DNA of 52,102 bases from CAIOZA01 sp964464375. GTDB taxonomy: Bacteria; Bacteroidota; Ignavibacteria; Kapaibacteriales; UBA2268. Every line of letters starts with the position of its first letter. Within the stretch, counting starts at the first letter, position 1. The DNA is taken from NCBI GenBank assembly GCA_964464375.1, contig CAYXFU010000026.1:1-52102 (forward strand). The letters run 5' to 3'. This document shows positions 27,141 through 35,059 of this stretch, in pieces. The notes beneath the pieces were generated by a model. That model had not been told where the DNA came from and did not search any database. It saw nothing but the letters and a program-made list of their open reading frames with translations. The translations under genes and the position numbers were made by a program.

Positions 27141-27761
27141 ATGTATCTAACATTACCAAATACGATAAGTTTATTTAGGATAGTTGCTTCACCTCTATTC
27201 CTGATTCTTATGTTAAATAAGGATAGGGATTCAATCATAATGGCATATATTCTATTTTTAGTTGCAGCTTTGAGTGATTTTATAGATGGATGGTATGCAC
27301 GAAAATTTAATGTGGAGACTTCTTTAGGAAGATTTTTCGATCCTTTGGCTGACAAAATTCTAACAACTTCTGCTTTTCTACTATTTGTATATTTAGATGT
27401 TATTCCAACTTGGATGTTTCTGGTTATTATTATTCGTGATTTTACTACAACAATTATGAGAGTTTATGGTGATTATGTAAAGATCCACATGAAAACATCA
27501 TTTCAGGCAAAACTCAAAACTGCAGTTCAAATGATTTTTGTTATTTTGATACTAACATTAATTTTAATTAAATCTACAGGATTGTTTGGTTTTAATCCAG
27601 ATAAAATTAATAATTTTTTATACTCTGGCTTTACCTATTATTTCATGCTTTTGCTAACAATTTTTACCTTTTGGACACTGCTGGAGTACATTTTTCAAAA
27701 TAAATCGCTAATAATTCACTTTTGGAGCGGAATTACGAAAAAAAAATTTGTAAATGAATAA
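27141..27761 (+). CDS. pgsA: CDP-diacylglycerol-glycerol-3-phosphate 3-phosphatidyltransferase
   Basis: The 206-residue membrane enzyme makes phosphatidylglycerol phosphate. The CDP-alcohol phosphatidyltransferase motif DGx2ARx8Gx3Dx3D is complete: Asp46, Asp49, Gly50, Ala53, Arg54, Gly63, Asp67 and Asp71. The N-terminal NTISLFRI is typical of PgsA. Hydrophobic helices lie at about 10-25, 33-47, 75-105, 128-147 and 155-180. One base separates it from tpiA, and its end overlaps the PgpA-like gene by eight bases. A phosphatidylserine or cardiolipin-type synthase of the same family is the only real alternative. Confidence 0.92.
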   Translation: MYLTLPNTISLFRIVASPLFLILMLNKDRDSIIMAYILFLVAALSDFIDGWYARKFNVETSLGRFFDPLADKILTTSAFLLFVYLDVIPTWMFLVIIIRDFTTTIMRVYGDYVKIHMKTSFQAKLKTAVQMIFVILILTLILIKSTGLFGFNPDKINNFLYSGFTYYFMLLLTIFTFWTLLEYIFQNKSLIIHFWSGITKKKFVNE

Positions 27762-28242
27762 ATTTTTATATAAGTTTAACAAGATATTTTTTAGCTTTTT
27801 CGGAATAGGCTTTGTTCCTAAGCTTTCGAAGATATTAACGACGTTATTGGCTTTAGCACTTGTTCTTTTAATTTCGGATGAAAATAGGGCAGAACTCATT
27901 GGAATACTTATAGTTACGGCAATTACATTTTATGTATGCTTTATCGGGAACATTGCCGTATTTAAATTGGACTTTGAAAATGTAGCATTAGATCGGGCGA
28001 TAGGAGTTTGGATAACACTTATATCTCCATATATCCTGTATTCCTACGAATGGTTGGTGATCGATTTTGTTATTTATATTTTAATTTTTTCAGTTATAGA
28101 AAAGCCAAAATTGGCAATATTGAAAAAATATAATATTGAATTTCTTATCCGCGAAATACTGACCGGAATCATAAGCCTGATTATTTTAAGTGTTATATAT
28201 AGTGGATTTAATTCGTTTGCCATATTTAAGATGTTCTTTTAA
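27754..28242 (+). CDS. PgpA-like membrane protein lacking catalytic acidic residues
   Basis: The 162-residue, strongly hydrophobic protein resembles phosphatidylglycerophosphatase A along its length: FGIGFVPKLSKILTTLLAL matches the N-terminal GxGxxPKAPGT region, LDRAIGVWITLI matches the xDExxGMWIT region, and IREILTGIISLI matches the MxDDxxAG region. The acidic residues are changed: the DE pair is Asp80-Arg81, FDxxKP is FSVIEKPK, and DD becomes Arg-Glu (133-134). It overlaps pgsA, the expected partner in phosphatidylglycerol synthesis. It may be a divergent or non-catalytic relative; another protein may then dephosphorylate PGP. Homology is inferred by eye and moderately sure. Confidence 0.6.
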   Translation: MNKFLYKFNKIFFSFFGIGFVPKLSKILTTLLALALVLLISDENRAELIGILIVTAITFYVCFIGNIAVFKLDFENVALDRAIGVWITLISPYILYSYEWLVIDFVIYILIFSVIEKPKLAILKKYNIEFLIREILTGIISLIILSVIYSGFNSFAIFKMFF

Positions 28243-28291
28243 AAATTGTAATAAATGCATCTAATTTTTTAAATAACTGCAATGCTGGCCC

Positions 28292-28309
28292 ATTCTATGG
28301 GTATAGAAT
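28292..28309 (+). promoter_or_regulatory. Hairpin in the HU leader
   Basis: ATTCTAT (28292-28298) and ATAGAAT (28303-28309) form a perfect 7-base inverted repeat around GGGT, 42 bases before the HU start. It could be an operator or a leader hairpin. TATAGAAT also resembles a -10 box. There is no functional evidence beyond the symmetry. Confidence 0.3.
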
Positions 28310-28333
28310 TAACAGCCGGCTTGCTTTACTAAC

Positions 28334-28350
28334 CATTAAGAGAGGTTTTT
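28334..28350 (+). promoter_or_regulatory. Strong ribosome binding leader of HU
   Basis: CATTAAGAGAGGTTTTT lies directly before the HU start and contains the purine-rich AGAGAGG. The same 17 bases occur before exbB at 31046-31062. Confidence 0.6.
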
Positions 28351-28659
28351 ATGGGATTAAACAAACAACAACTCACAGCCAAGGTTGCCGCTGATACCGG
28401 TTTAACCAAAGTAGACGCCGAAAAGGCAATCAAAGCCGCAGTTGGCGCAATCAGCTCAGAATTATCTGGTGGTGGAAGCGTAACTCTAATTGGCTTCGGC
28501 ACATTCTCAATCATGAACAGAAAAGCTCGTTCTGGTAAAAATCCAAGAACAGGTGCTTCAATTAAAATTCCTGCAAAGAAAGTTCCAAAGTTCAAACCAG
28601 GAAAAGCTTTACGCGAAATGGTAGCTTCACCAGCTAAAAAAGTAGCCAAGAAAAAGTAA
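28351..28659 (+). CDS. HU-family DNA-binding protein
   Basis: The 102-residue histone-like protein keeps the HU/IHF pattern: KQQLTAKVAADTGLTKVDAEKAI at the N-terminus, GSVTLIGFGTFSI in the middle, and the DNA-binding beta arm RKARSGKNPRTGASIKIPAKK with its intercalating Pro. After the core it has a short Lys/Ala-rich tail (SPAKKVAKKK), longer than in E. coli HU. The upstream AGAGAGG ribosome site and codon use with frequent Lys AAA suggest strong expression. A terminator follows. Whether it behaves as HU or IHF-like cannot be told. Confidence 0.95.
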   Translation: MGLNKQQLTAKVAADTGLTKVDAEKAIKAAVGAISSELSGGGSVTLIGFGTFSIMNRKARSGKNPRTGASIKIPAKKVPKFKPGKALREMVASPAKKVAKKK

Positions 28660-28680
28660 AAATCTTTTTTTACATGAAAT

Positions 28681-28708
28681 AAGCCGTTCATTTTGAGCGG
28701 CTTTTTTA
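28681..28708 (+). terminator. Intrinsic terminator after HU
   Basis: AAGCCGTTCA (28681-28690) pairs with TGAGCGGCTT (28694-28703) with a single G-T wobble and a TTT loop. The following TTTT tail completes a standard rho-independent terminator. Confidence 0.88.
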
Positions 28709-28750
28709 TTAAATTTGCTGAAATATTTTTTATTAAATTGAAAATAGATT

Positions 28751-29680
28751 ATGTCTGATCAATTACTTTCTCATCCATACTTGCATACAGCTGATGATCT
28801 GTCTTTTAATGACATTCAGCTTGTTTTTTCAAAAGCCCAGTATTTCCTTGATAATTACAAACCCGGTGTTAAATTCGATGATCTGAAGGGAATGACTATT
28901 GCATTGGCATTCTTTGAAAACTCTACAAGAACCAGACTTTCTTTCGAATTAGCCGCAAAAAGACTTTCAGGTGAAGTTTTCTCATTTGCTGCTGCACAAA
29001 GTAGTTTAGCAAAAGGTGAATCCTTAATTGATACATTTAGAACTATTGAAGCAATGACAGTCCACATGTATGTAATTCGTCATGGTAGCTCTGGTGTTCC
29101 ACGTTTTCTGCAAAACAATTCAAATAGCATTATCATCAATGCTGGAGATGGTCAACACGAACATCCAACTCAGTCACTTCTTGATGCTTTTACTTTGAAG
29201 AAATATTTTGGAAAAGTGAAAGATTTAAAAGTTTGTATTGTTGGTGATATTCTTCATAGTCGAGTTGCCAGATCTAATATAACCATGTTGAATACTCTTG
29301 GTGCTGAGGTTGGAGTTTTATCACCAGGTACACTTCTGCCATTCGGATGGAAAACCTGGAATGTAAAGCCAATGGCAACCATCGAAGAAGCCATCGAATG
29401 GTCGGATGTTATACTAATGCTCAGATTACAGCGTGAAAGAATGGAATCAGGCCTATTGCCCAGTAATAGAGAATTTTCAAATTATTACGGTGTCGATCTA
29501 AATCGCTTCAGTAGCAAACCGAATTTAGTCTTATTGCATCCCGGTCCTGTGAATTATGGGGTTGAACTTGATTATGAAATTAGTTCATTGCCAAATGTAT
29601 TGATTGAAACTCAGGTTACTCACGGAGTGTTTATAAGAATGGCATTGTTGTCACTTCTTTCAAAGTTCGTTAAGATCTAA
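28751..29680 (+). CDS. pyrB: Aspartate carbamoyltransferase catalytic subunit
   Basis: The 309-residue enzyme forms carbamoyl aspartate in pyrimidine synthesis. The carbamoyl-phosphate site is STRTR (58-62) in FFENSTRTRLSFE. HEHPTQSLLDAFT, GDILHSRVARSN and HPGPVNYGVELD are the other catalase-subunit landmarks, and the aspartate loop LRLQRERM is present. Length matches PyrB rather than ornithine carbamoyltransferase. No pyrI regulatory gene and no pyrR-type leader are seen; pyrC is not in the window. The gene is followed after 12 bases by prmC. Confidence 0.96.
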   Translation: MSDQLLSHPYLHTADDLSFNDIQLVFSKAQYFLDNYKPGVKFDDLKGMTIALAFFENSTRTRLSFELAAKRLSGEVFSFAAAQSSLAKGESLIDTFRTIEAMTVHMYVIRHGSSGVPRFLQNNSNSIIINAGDGQHEHPTQSLLDAFTLKKYFGKVKDLKVCIVGDILHSRVARSNITMLNTLGAEVGVLSPGTLLPFGWKTWNVKPMATIEEAIEWSDVILMLRLQRERMESGLLPSNREFSNYYGVDLNRFSSKPNLVLLHPGPVNYGVELDYEISSLPNVLIETQVTHGVFIRMALLSLLSKFVKI

Positions 29681-29692
29681 ATCAATGACTAA

Positions 29693-30568
29693 ATGAGTGA
29701 AAATCAACCTAAAACCGTAAAAACCTGGACTGTCATTGATATTGTTAACTGGGCAAGCAGTTATTTTGCAGAGAAGAATATTGATTCTCCAAGGTTAAAA
29801 ATCGAATTGATCCTCTGCCATTTATTAAATTTTAATCGAATTGATATTTACTCTAAGTACGATCGTCCATTGATTGACTCAGAGCTTGATACGCTAAGAT
29901 CAATGGTCATAAGAATAGTGAATTCAGAACCTATCCAATATGTTATTGGTTCAGTTTCATTCTGTGATTTGATCCTGGAACTTAATGATTCTGTTTTGAT
30001 TCCAAGACCAGAGACTGAGGAATTAGTACAACTGGTTTTAGATAAATATAAAAAAACTAATAATTTGAGTATTTTAGATATTGGTTCTGGTTCAGGATGT
30101 ATTGGTCTTACTCTTGCCAAGGTTTTTCCCGATTCTCATGTAACATTAATTGATTTTTCTGAGGAAGCATTATCCATTTCAAAAAGAAATGCTGAAAAAA
30201 ATAACATTAGAAATGTAACTTTTTTAAGGATTGATGTGTCTAAGGAATTGCCGATTGGAACATTTAGTCTAATTGTTTCCAATCCACCTTACATTGAATT
30301 GGCAGAATACGAAAAATTGGAAGAAGAAGTTAGAGATCATGAGCCGAGATTGGCTCTAACAGATGAGAGCGATGGACTAACTTTTTTTAGAAGATATTCT
30401 GAAATATTTGGAAAAATTCTAAGTCCCGATGGTTTATTTTTCCTTGAAATAGGGTATGGGCAAAGAGATCGATTGGAAACAATATTTGATAAAAAATTAT
30501 TTGAAATTGAATTTTCTAATGATTTTGCCGGCATTCCAAGATTTATCAGCGGAAGACTGAAAAAATAA
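29693..30568 (+). CDS. prmC: Release factor glutamine methyltransferase
   Basis: The 291-residue SAM-dependent enzyme methylates the Gln of the GGQ motif in RF1 and RF2. The N-terminal helical domain binds the release factor. LIPRPETEELV, the SAM-binding ILDIGSGSGCIG and the substrate-binding SNPPYIE are the diagnostic motifs. GLTFFRRYSE and FFLEIGYGQ follow as in HemK/PrmC proteins. It is 12 bases after pyrB and is probably co-transcribed. prfA is usually a neighbour elsewhere but is absent here. Confidence 0.95.
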   Translation: MSENQPKTVKTWTVIDIVNWASSYFAEKNIDSPRLKIELILCHLLNFNRIDIYSKYDRPLIDSELDTLRSMVIRIVNSEPIQYVIGSVSFCDLILELNDSVLIPRPETEELVQLVLDKYKKTNNLSILDIGSGSGCIGLTLAKVFPDSHVTLIDFSEEALSISKRNAEKNNIRNVTFLRIDVSKELPIGTFSLIVSNPPYIELAEYEKLEEEVRDHEPRLALTDESDGLTFFRRYSEIFGKILSPDGLFFLEIGYGQRDRLETIFDKKLFEIEFSNDFAGIPRFISGRLKK

Positions 30569-30692
30569 TATTTTAGTAAATAATATAATTAGTTTGATTG
30601 ATTTTTTTTTGTAATCTTAAAATTTAGTATTTTTAAATTCTGTATTCATGCAAAAATCAATATCTAATTTGAAAATAATTTAAAGGATGATT

Positions 30693-31034
30693 ATGTCGCA
30701 AATTCAGATTCAGGAGCAAATTGGGGGAACCGTAATAACCCTGAAGGGCCAGTTTATTGGTGGTGATGAAACTGAAGCTTTAAGAAAATCACTTTCAGAA
30801 ATTGGTGAAACCGCTAAGAACGCCATAATTATAGATTTAGAGAAAGTTACTTATCTAAATTCGACAGCTCTCGGTGTTCTGATCGAAGCTCATACTCATT
30901 TTGTGAAGAAAGATGGAAAAATCGTTTTATGCAATGTTAGTAAATCTATCGAAAATCTTTTTGTTATTACAAAGCTGACACTCGTATTTCCTATTTATCA
31001 GTCAATAGAAGAAGCAATTAAATCATTATCATAA
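30693..31034 (+). CDS. STAS-domain anti-sigma factor antagonist-like protein
   Basis: The 113-residue protein is a single STAS domain. The sheet-helix order is clear: VITLKGQFIGGDETEAL, AIIIDLEKVTYLNSTALGVLIEAH and KIVLCNVSKSIENLF. The conserved phosphorylation site of SpoIIAA/RsbV proteins is Ser57 in LNSTALG; the preceding Asp is Asn here. I start at the ATG at 30693, preceded by AAAGGA six bases upstream; an in-frame ATG at 30687 overlaps that ribosome site. No anti-sigma kinase or PP2C phosphatase is nearby. It lies 29 bases before exbB. Confidence 0.9.
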   Translation: MSQIQIQEQIGGTVITLKGQFIGGDETEALRKSLSEIGETAKNAIIIDLEKVTYLNSTALGVLIEAHTHFVKKDGKIVLCNVSKSIENLFVITKLTLVFPIYQSIEEAIKSLS

Positions 31035-31045
31035 TTAATATTAAT

Positions 31046-31062
31046 CATTAAGAGAGGTTTTT
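31046..31062 (+). promoter_or_regulatory. Ribosome binding leader of exbB
   Basis: CATTAAGAGAGGTTTTT, identical over 17 bases to the leader of HU at 28334-28350, lies one base before the exbB ATG. Confidence 0.6.
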
Positions 31063-31063
31063 A

Positions 31064-31843
31064 ATGAAAAACTCATTTAACATCATTGTCATAGCCGCAG
31101 CAATGATCATTGCATTTGGAATTTATGAACTGTATTTTGGTAGTGCAGGTAACTTTATCGATCAGGCAAAGAAAAAACCAAAAGTTGGAAATGCTCTGGG
31201 TATGATCTATACTGGTGGTCCAATTGTTGGTATTTTGATGGGACTTATTATCATTTCAATCACATTTGTATTTGAGAGACATTTCTCAATCAAAAAAGCC
31301 AAAGGAAAAGGCGATGTGTCAGTTTATTTAAAGAAATTGATCGAAAGCTTAGCAAAAGGAGATTACGACAATGCTCTTAAGGAGTGTGAAAGTCAGCGCG
31401 GAAGCATGGCAAATATTATGCGAGCGGCGATTGAGAGGTTCAAAACCATTGAGAATGATCCTGAATATCCTACAGAAAAGAAGATGCAGGAAGTTCAGAG
31501 AGCAATCGATGAATCAACTAACCTTGAAACACCACTTCTGGAACAAAACCTTGTAATTCTTTCTACAGTCGCTTCGATTTCAACAATGTTTGGACTTCTG
31601 GGAACAACAGTCGGTATGATCCGTGCATTTGCCGCTTTGGGTGAAGCCGGAACAGTAGATGCTACAGCACTTGCTGTTGGTATTTCCGAAGCCTTGTATA
31701 ATACTGCAGGTGGTCTTGCAGGTGCTATTATTTCTATTGTAGCATTCAACTACTTTACAACAAAAGTTGATAATTATGTCTATATGATTGACGAAGCAAT
31801 ATTGAACGTAACACAATTATTCACTATCCGCGTAAAGAAATAA
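31064..31843 (+). CDS. exbB: ExbB/MotA/TolQ proton channel protein
   Basis: The 259-residue inner-membrane protein has an N-terminal helix (5-25), a helix at about 46-69, a cytoplasmic loop (70-160) and two closing helices. The conserved LSTVASISTMFGLLGTTVGMI and ALYNTAGGLAGAIISIVAFN are the channel helices of this family. It forms the pentameric channel that, with ExbD, turns proton flow into force on TonB. Next come two exbD genes and tonB in the same direction. The first helix is an addition compared with short ExbB proteins and is common in Bacteroidota. Confidence 0.95.
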   Translation: MKNSFNIIVIAAAMIIAFGIYELYFGSAGNFIDQAKKKPKVGNALGMIYTGGPIVGILMGLIIISITFVFERHFSIKKAKGKGDVSVYLKKLIESLAKGDYDNALKECESQRGSMANIMRAAIERFKTIENDPEYPTEKKMQEVQRAIDESTNLETPLLEQNLVILSTVASISTMFGLLGTTVGMIRAFAALGEAGTVDATALAVGISEALYNTAGGLAGAIISIVAFNYFTTKVDNYVYMIDEAILNVTQLFTIRVKK

Positions 31844-31859
31844 ATGGAGAGGGGTCCCC

Positions 31860-32387
31860 GTGCCTAGAATAAAGAAGAAAAGAATGTCATTTGTAATCGA
31901 TATGACACCTCTTGTCGATATCACCTTTCTTCTTCTGACATTTTTGATGTTCACTGCGAAGTTTAAGTCTGAAGCAGAATCGGAACAACAATTTACAATT
32001 GTTAGACCAATCGCATCAGCTGATACAAGTAAGCTTCCTGAAAAGGATCTCGCTGTCATTAATATTGCTATTGATGATAAGAATCCACAGGATACATCAT
32101 ATTATTTCGGGTTGACTAACAAAAACGACTGGGAAGGTGTCCGCAGTCTTGTTCCCGAAATTCCCGAAGCTGATAGGTTGAGAAATCTTGTTAAGTGTGA
32201 CACTAACACTGCATATCTTGGTAAATTAATTAGAGCTACACTGGCTGTAAGAAGTTCTACAAGATTCGCCGTCGATGCTGATAAACGTGTTAGATTTAAA
32301 TTTATCGAGGATGCCATGAGCACTTTACGTAAAAACAAAGCTTTCACATTCAACTTCGTAACAGATAAGAGGAAAGGAAATAAATAG
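31860..32387 (+). CDS. exbD: ExbD/TolR-family protein (first copy)
   Basis: The 175-residue protein has a basic cytoplasmic start (PRIKKKR), a single membrane helix and a periplasmic domain. The essential proton-carrying Asp20 is in MTPLVDITFLLL. It starts at GTG 31860 with GGAGAGG upstream; an ATG at 31884 would remove the basic segment. The periplasmic part is larger than in E. coli ExbD and not closely similar to that of the next copy. Tandem different exbD genes are typical of FCB-group TonB systems and may form a heterodimer within the ExbB ring. Confidence 0.92.
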   Translation: MPRIKKKRMSFVIDMTPLVDITFLLLTFLMFTAKFKSEAESEQQFTIVRPIASADTSKLPEKDLAVINIAIDDKNPQDTSYYFGLTNKNDWEGVRSLVPEIPEADRLRNLVKCDTNTAYLGKLIRATLAVRSSTRFAVDADKRVRFKFIEDAMSTLRKNKAFTFNFVTDKRKGNK

Positions 32388-32452
32388 TTATTTGTAACTA
32401 TTTATTGTTTTAATGTGTCTTATGTTTAGTAAAAAATTAGGAGTTAATAAAT

Positions 32453-33040
32453 ATGTCCGGTGGTGGTGAAGGCTTAAGTGTCCCCAAAAGAGTAAGAAGG
32501 GGCCATAATAGTAACAGAAAGAAATCTAAGAGAATCGGCTTTAAGCTCGATATGACTCCTCTTGTGGATATTTCTTTTCTATTGCTGACGTTCTTTATGT
32601 TTACCACGACCATGCTCAAGCCTCAGATTATGGAAATGAAATTGCCACCTGAAATGGGTGACGTAGAAGTTAGAGAAACAGAATTATTTACACTTTATTT
32701 ATCTGGTGATAATAAAATTTACTGGTTATATATGAGTGCAAATGATGATAATAAACCCGAAGAAATTCAGATCCAAAATCTAAAAGCTAAGGCTGTCGAG
32801 ATGAATCTAAAGCCATTATGCAAAAATAAATTGATTACTGCATTCAAGATTGATAAGAATGCCAAGTATGAAATTGTTGTAAGAATGCTTGATGAACTTA
32901 ATCTTGCTGAAATTCCAATTACTGATGAGGTAATTAAGGATAAGGATCCTGATGGAATTACTCCGGTTACAAGAAAACGCAAGTTCACAATCGCACCTTT
33001 TGAAGAAAAAGATCAAAAGTTAATAGAGGAGTTGAAATAA
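32453..33040 (+). CDS. exbD: ExbD/TolR-family protein (second copy)
   Basis: The 195-residue protein has a longer basic N-terminus (residues 12-31 rich in Arg and Lys), then MTPLVDISFLLLTFFMF with the conserved Asp39. The periplasmic domain starts with PQIMEMKLPPEMGD, the position of the usual LP motif that swaps strands with the TonB pathway. AGGAG precedes the start. Apart from the helix it shares little with the first copy, so the duplication is old and the two probably play different roles. One base separates it from tonB. Confidence 0.92.
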   Translation: MSGGGEGLSVPKRVRRGHNSNRKKSKRIGFKLDMTPLVDISFLLLTFFMFTTTMLKPQIMEMKLPPEMGDVEVRETELFTLYLSGDNKIYWLYMSANDDNKPEEIQIQNLKAKAVEMNLKPLCKNKLITAFKIDKNAKYEIVVRMLDELNLAEIPITDEVIKDKDPDGITPVTRKRKFTIAPFEEKDQKLIEELK

Positions 33041-33041
33041 A

Positions 33042-33830
33042 ATGACAGCTCTTGAAATTACTATGGATATGCTCAAAAAGCCATCTTATGGTGCTGTTGA
33101 GCTAAAAGAATACATAAGGATGAATACTTACAGAGCCTTCATCTATACTGTATCCCTTTTAATACTTTTATTTCTCATTTATTGGGGAGTAGGAAAAGCT
33201 ACAGAAAAAAATGCAAGGTTGATGACCAGGGCACCTTTAAGTAAAATGAGTCTTATGAATCAAGCTCAGACTCAGGACGAGCTTCAGGAAGCTCCACCAC
33301 CACCTCCTGCAGAAACAGTAATTGATGTGGCAACAGCAGCCAAGGCTGGTGTACCTGTTCCGGTTCCCGATGCAGATATAAAGGAGGAATTGAAGGATTT
33401 TGCTAACGTTGATGATATGACTAAATCTCTTGCACGAGAAAAAGGAAATGTTGTTGATTTCGATCAGGTACAAAATATTGACTTAGGTGATAGAAAAGTC
33501 AGTATAGATAAACCAATCGAGAAAGAACCTGACATTGATGAGTTTTTGGCAGTAGAGAAGGAACCTTTTGTTGATCTAAATGAACTTCAGAGAAAAATCA
33601 ATTATCCAGAAATGGCTCGTCGTGCAGGTATCGAAGGACAAGTTGTCGTAAGAGTTCTTGTGGGAAAAGATGGACGTCCACAGAAGACTGTTGTTCAAAG
33701 TTCGGATTCACAAATGCTGGATCAGTCAGCTAAAGAAGCTGTTATGAAGTCAGTATTTACTCCGGCTATTCAAAACGGACAGGCAGTAACTTGTTGGGTG
33801 AGTATCCCGATTAAGTTTAAGTTGAGATAG
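33042..33830 (+). CDS. tonB: TonB-family energy transducer
   Basis: The 262-residue protein has one membrane helix (about 33-50), a periplasmic linker with Pro-rich EAPPPPPAETVID and acidic stretches, and a C-terminal TonB domain. That domain reads INYPEMARRAGIEGQVVVRV, then VGKDGRPQKTVVQSS and AVMKSVFTPAIQNGQ, the usual order of strands and helices. It should carry force from ExbB-ExbD to outer-membrane receptors. No TonB-dependent receptor gene is in the window. It ends just before a strong hairpin. Confidence 0.94.
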   Translation: MTALEITMDMLKKPSYGAVELKEYIRMNTYRAFIYTVSLLILLFLIYWGVGKATEKNARLMTRAPLSKMSLMNQAQTQDELQEAPPPPPAETVIDVATAAKAGVPVPVPDADIKEELKDFANVDDMTKSLAREKGNVVDFDQVQNIDLGDRKVSIDKPIEKEPDIDEFLAVEKEPFVDLNELQRKINYPEMARRAGIEGQVVVRVLVGKDGRPQKTVVQSSDSQMLDQSAKEAVMKSVFTPAIQNGQAVTCWVSIPIKFKLR

Positions 33831-33844
33831 TATTTACTTTGATT

Positions 33845-33872
33845 TAAACAAGGGGCTTCAGCCCCTTGTTTA
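33845..33872. terminator. Hairpin terminator after tonB
   Basis: TAAACAAGGGGC (33845-33856) pairs perfectly with GCCCCTTGTTTA (33861-33872) around TTCA. The right arm provides the only T-rich run, so termination of tonB transcripts may be partial, allowing read-through to the next genes. Confidence 0.75.
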
Positions 33873-33920
33873 ACAAAGAAGATAAAACTAAAATAAGATT
33901 CATTAACTTCTGGCAATTAA

Positions 33921-34133
33921 ATGATTCTAATCATCACAAATTATACGGTTAAATTACTGACAATCATTGTCGGAATTATCTTTTTAACCGGATTGTTCTT
34001 ACCGACAAATCTGCCTAACAGAGGAATGATGCAGATTATGGGAGCTATGTTAATTGTCTGGGGTTCTTACAGATTAATAATATATCGGAATCAACTAAAA
34101 AAATCAAAAATTGAGGATGATGAAGATGAATAA
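33921..34133 (+). CDS. Small two-helix membrane protein
   Basis: The 70-residue protein has two hydrophobic helices (about 8-26 and 36-54) joined by the short loop LPTNLPNRGMM, and an acidic tail (EDDEDE). I do not recognise a named family. It is placed between tonB and the PstS-like lipoprotein gene and overlaps the start of the latter by eight bases, so it is likely a real, translated gene. A small helper subunit of the TonB-like complex is possible but unproven. Confidence 0.65.
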   Translation: MILIITNYTVKLLTIIVGIIFLTGLFLPTNLPNRGMMQIMGAMLIVWGSYRLIIYRNQLKKSKIEDDEDE

Positions 34134-35055
34134 GTCAGTTTATAAATTAATTCTTTTACTTTTACCGATCATACTTTTTGTTTTCGGATGTACCGAAACC
34201 AAAAAATCTGATGCGGAAATAAAGGAAGAGAAAAATGCTCGCTTTGCTAAAGTGAGTATTGAAGAAGGTTTATATCCGATGATGATTAATCCTTGCCTTC
34301 AATTCGATACTCTTGATGCGACTGCTGATTGCACTTTCAAAAGGGTGCCTGGTCTCGAAGCAATGCAGAATCTGCTAACCGGTGAGGCTGATGCGATAAT
34401 TCTAGCTCGTGATTACACAAAATTCGAAGATTCTGTAATGAAGGCTTATAAAGTAAAACCTCACGTTAGAATGCCTGTCGCTTATGATGCTTTAGTCTTT
34501 TACGTAAATTATCAAGTACCTATTGATACTCTTTCCGATACACAGATTAAGGCTTTGATGAGTAACAAGAATAAGCAGATGAAAGATTATTTTCCACGTC
34601 TAAAGGAAGAATTTGAATTTGTTACTAATAGTCATTTATCTTCTGAATTAGTCAATATTAATCAGCTGATTCTCAAAAATAATTCTCTTCAAAGAAAGTT
34701 AAAAATGCTTCCGAATGCAGACTCAGCAATGAATTATGTTAAGAACAGAATGAATGCTATTGGGATTGGGTATTTGTCTCAAGTAATCAAACAACCGGAT
34801 CTGAAGATGATCAGAATCGGTTATAGTGATTCAGTAGGTAGATATATTTATCCCAGGACGGTACATCAGGCAAACATTGTTAGAAAGCTCTATCCATATA
34901 TTGTAACAGATTATATTTATATATTTGATGAATCAAAGGATGCCGCTATGCGTCTAGGTAGGTATATTTCCAAACATGGAAATGTACAAAAATATCTTCT
35001 TAATTGGGGCATTGCCCCGGCATTCGCGAAAATTAAATTAATTGATGAAGGGTAA
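34126..35055 (+). CDS. PstS-like substrate-binding lipoprotein
   Basis: The 309-residue lipoprotein has a signal with lipobox VFGC (Cys22). The mature part reads like a type II periplasmic binding protein: FKRVPGLEAMQNLLTGEADAIILARDYT, then MPVAYDALVFYVNY and IGIGYLSQ, matching the PstS-like layout. The ATG at 34126 has GAGGA eight bases upstream; TTG or ATG codons at 34111-34120 are alternatives. No ABC permease or ATPase genes accompany it. Its association with exbBD-tonB suggests a sensory or docking role instead of ABC transport, which is inference. Confidence 0.82.
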   Translation: MNKSVYKLILLLLPIILFVFGCTETKKSDAEIKEEKNARFAKVSIEEGLYPMMINPCLQFDTLDATADCTFKRVPGLEAMQNLLTGEADAIILARDYTKFEDSVMKAYKVKPHVRMPVAYDALVFYVNYQVPIDTLSDTQIKALMSNKNKQMKDYFPRLKEEFEFVTNSHLSSELVNINQLILKNNSLQRKLKMLPNADSAMNYVKNRMNAIGIGYLSQVIKQPDLKMIRIGYSDSVGRYIYPRTVHQANIVRKLYPYIVTDYIYIFDESKDAAMRLGRYISKHGNVQKYLLNWGIAPAFAKIKLIDEG

Positions 35056-35059
35056 TTAG

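Noticed and set aside
34126..35055. PstS as part of a phosphate ABC transporter
   Set aside because: No pstC, pstA, pstB or phoU gene is near, and the protein is embedded in a TonB cluster.
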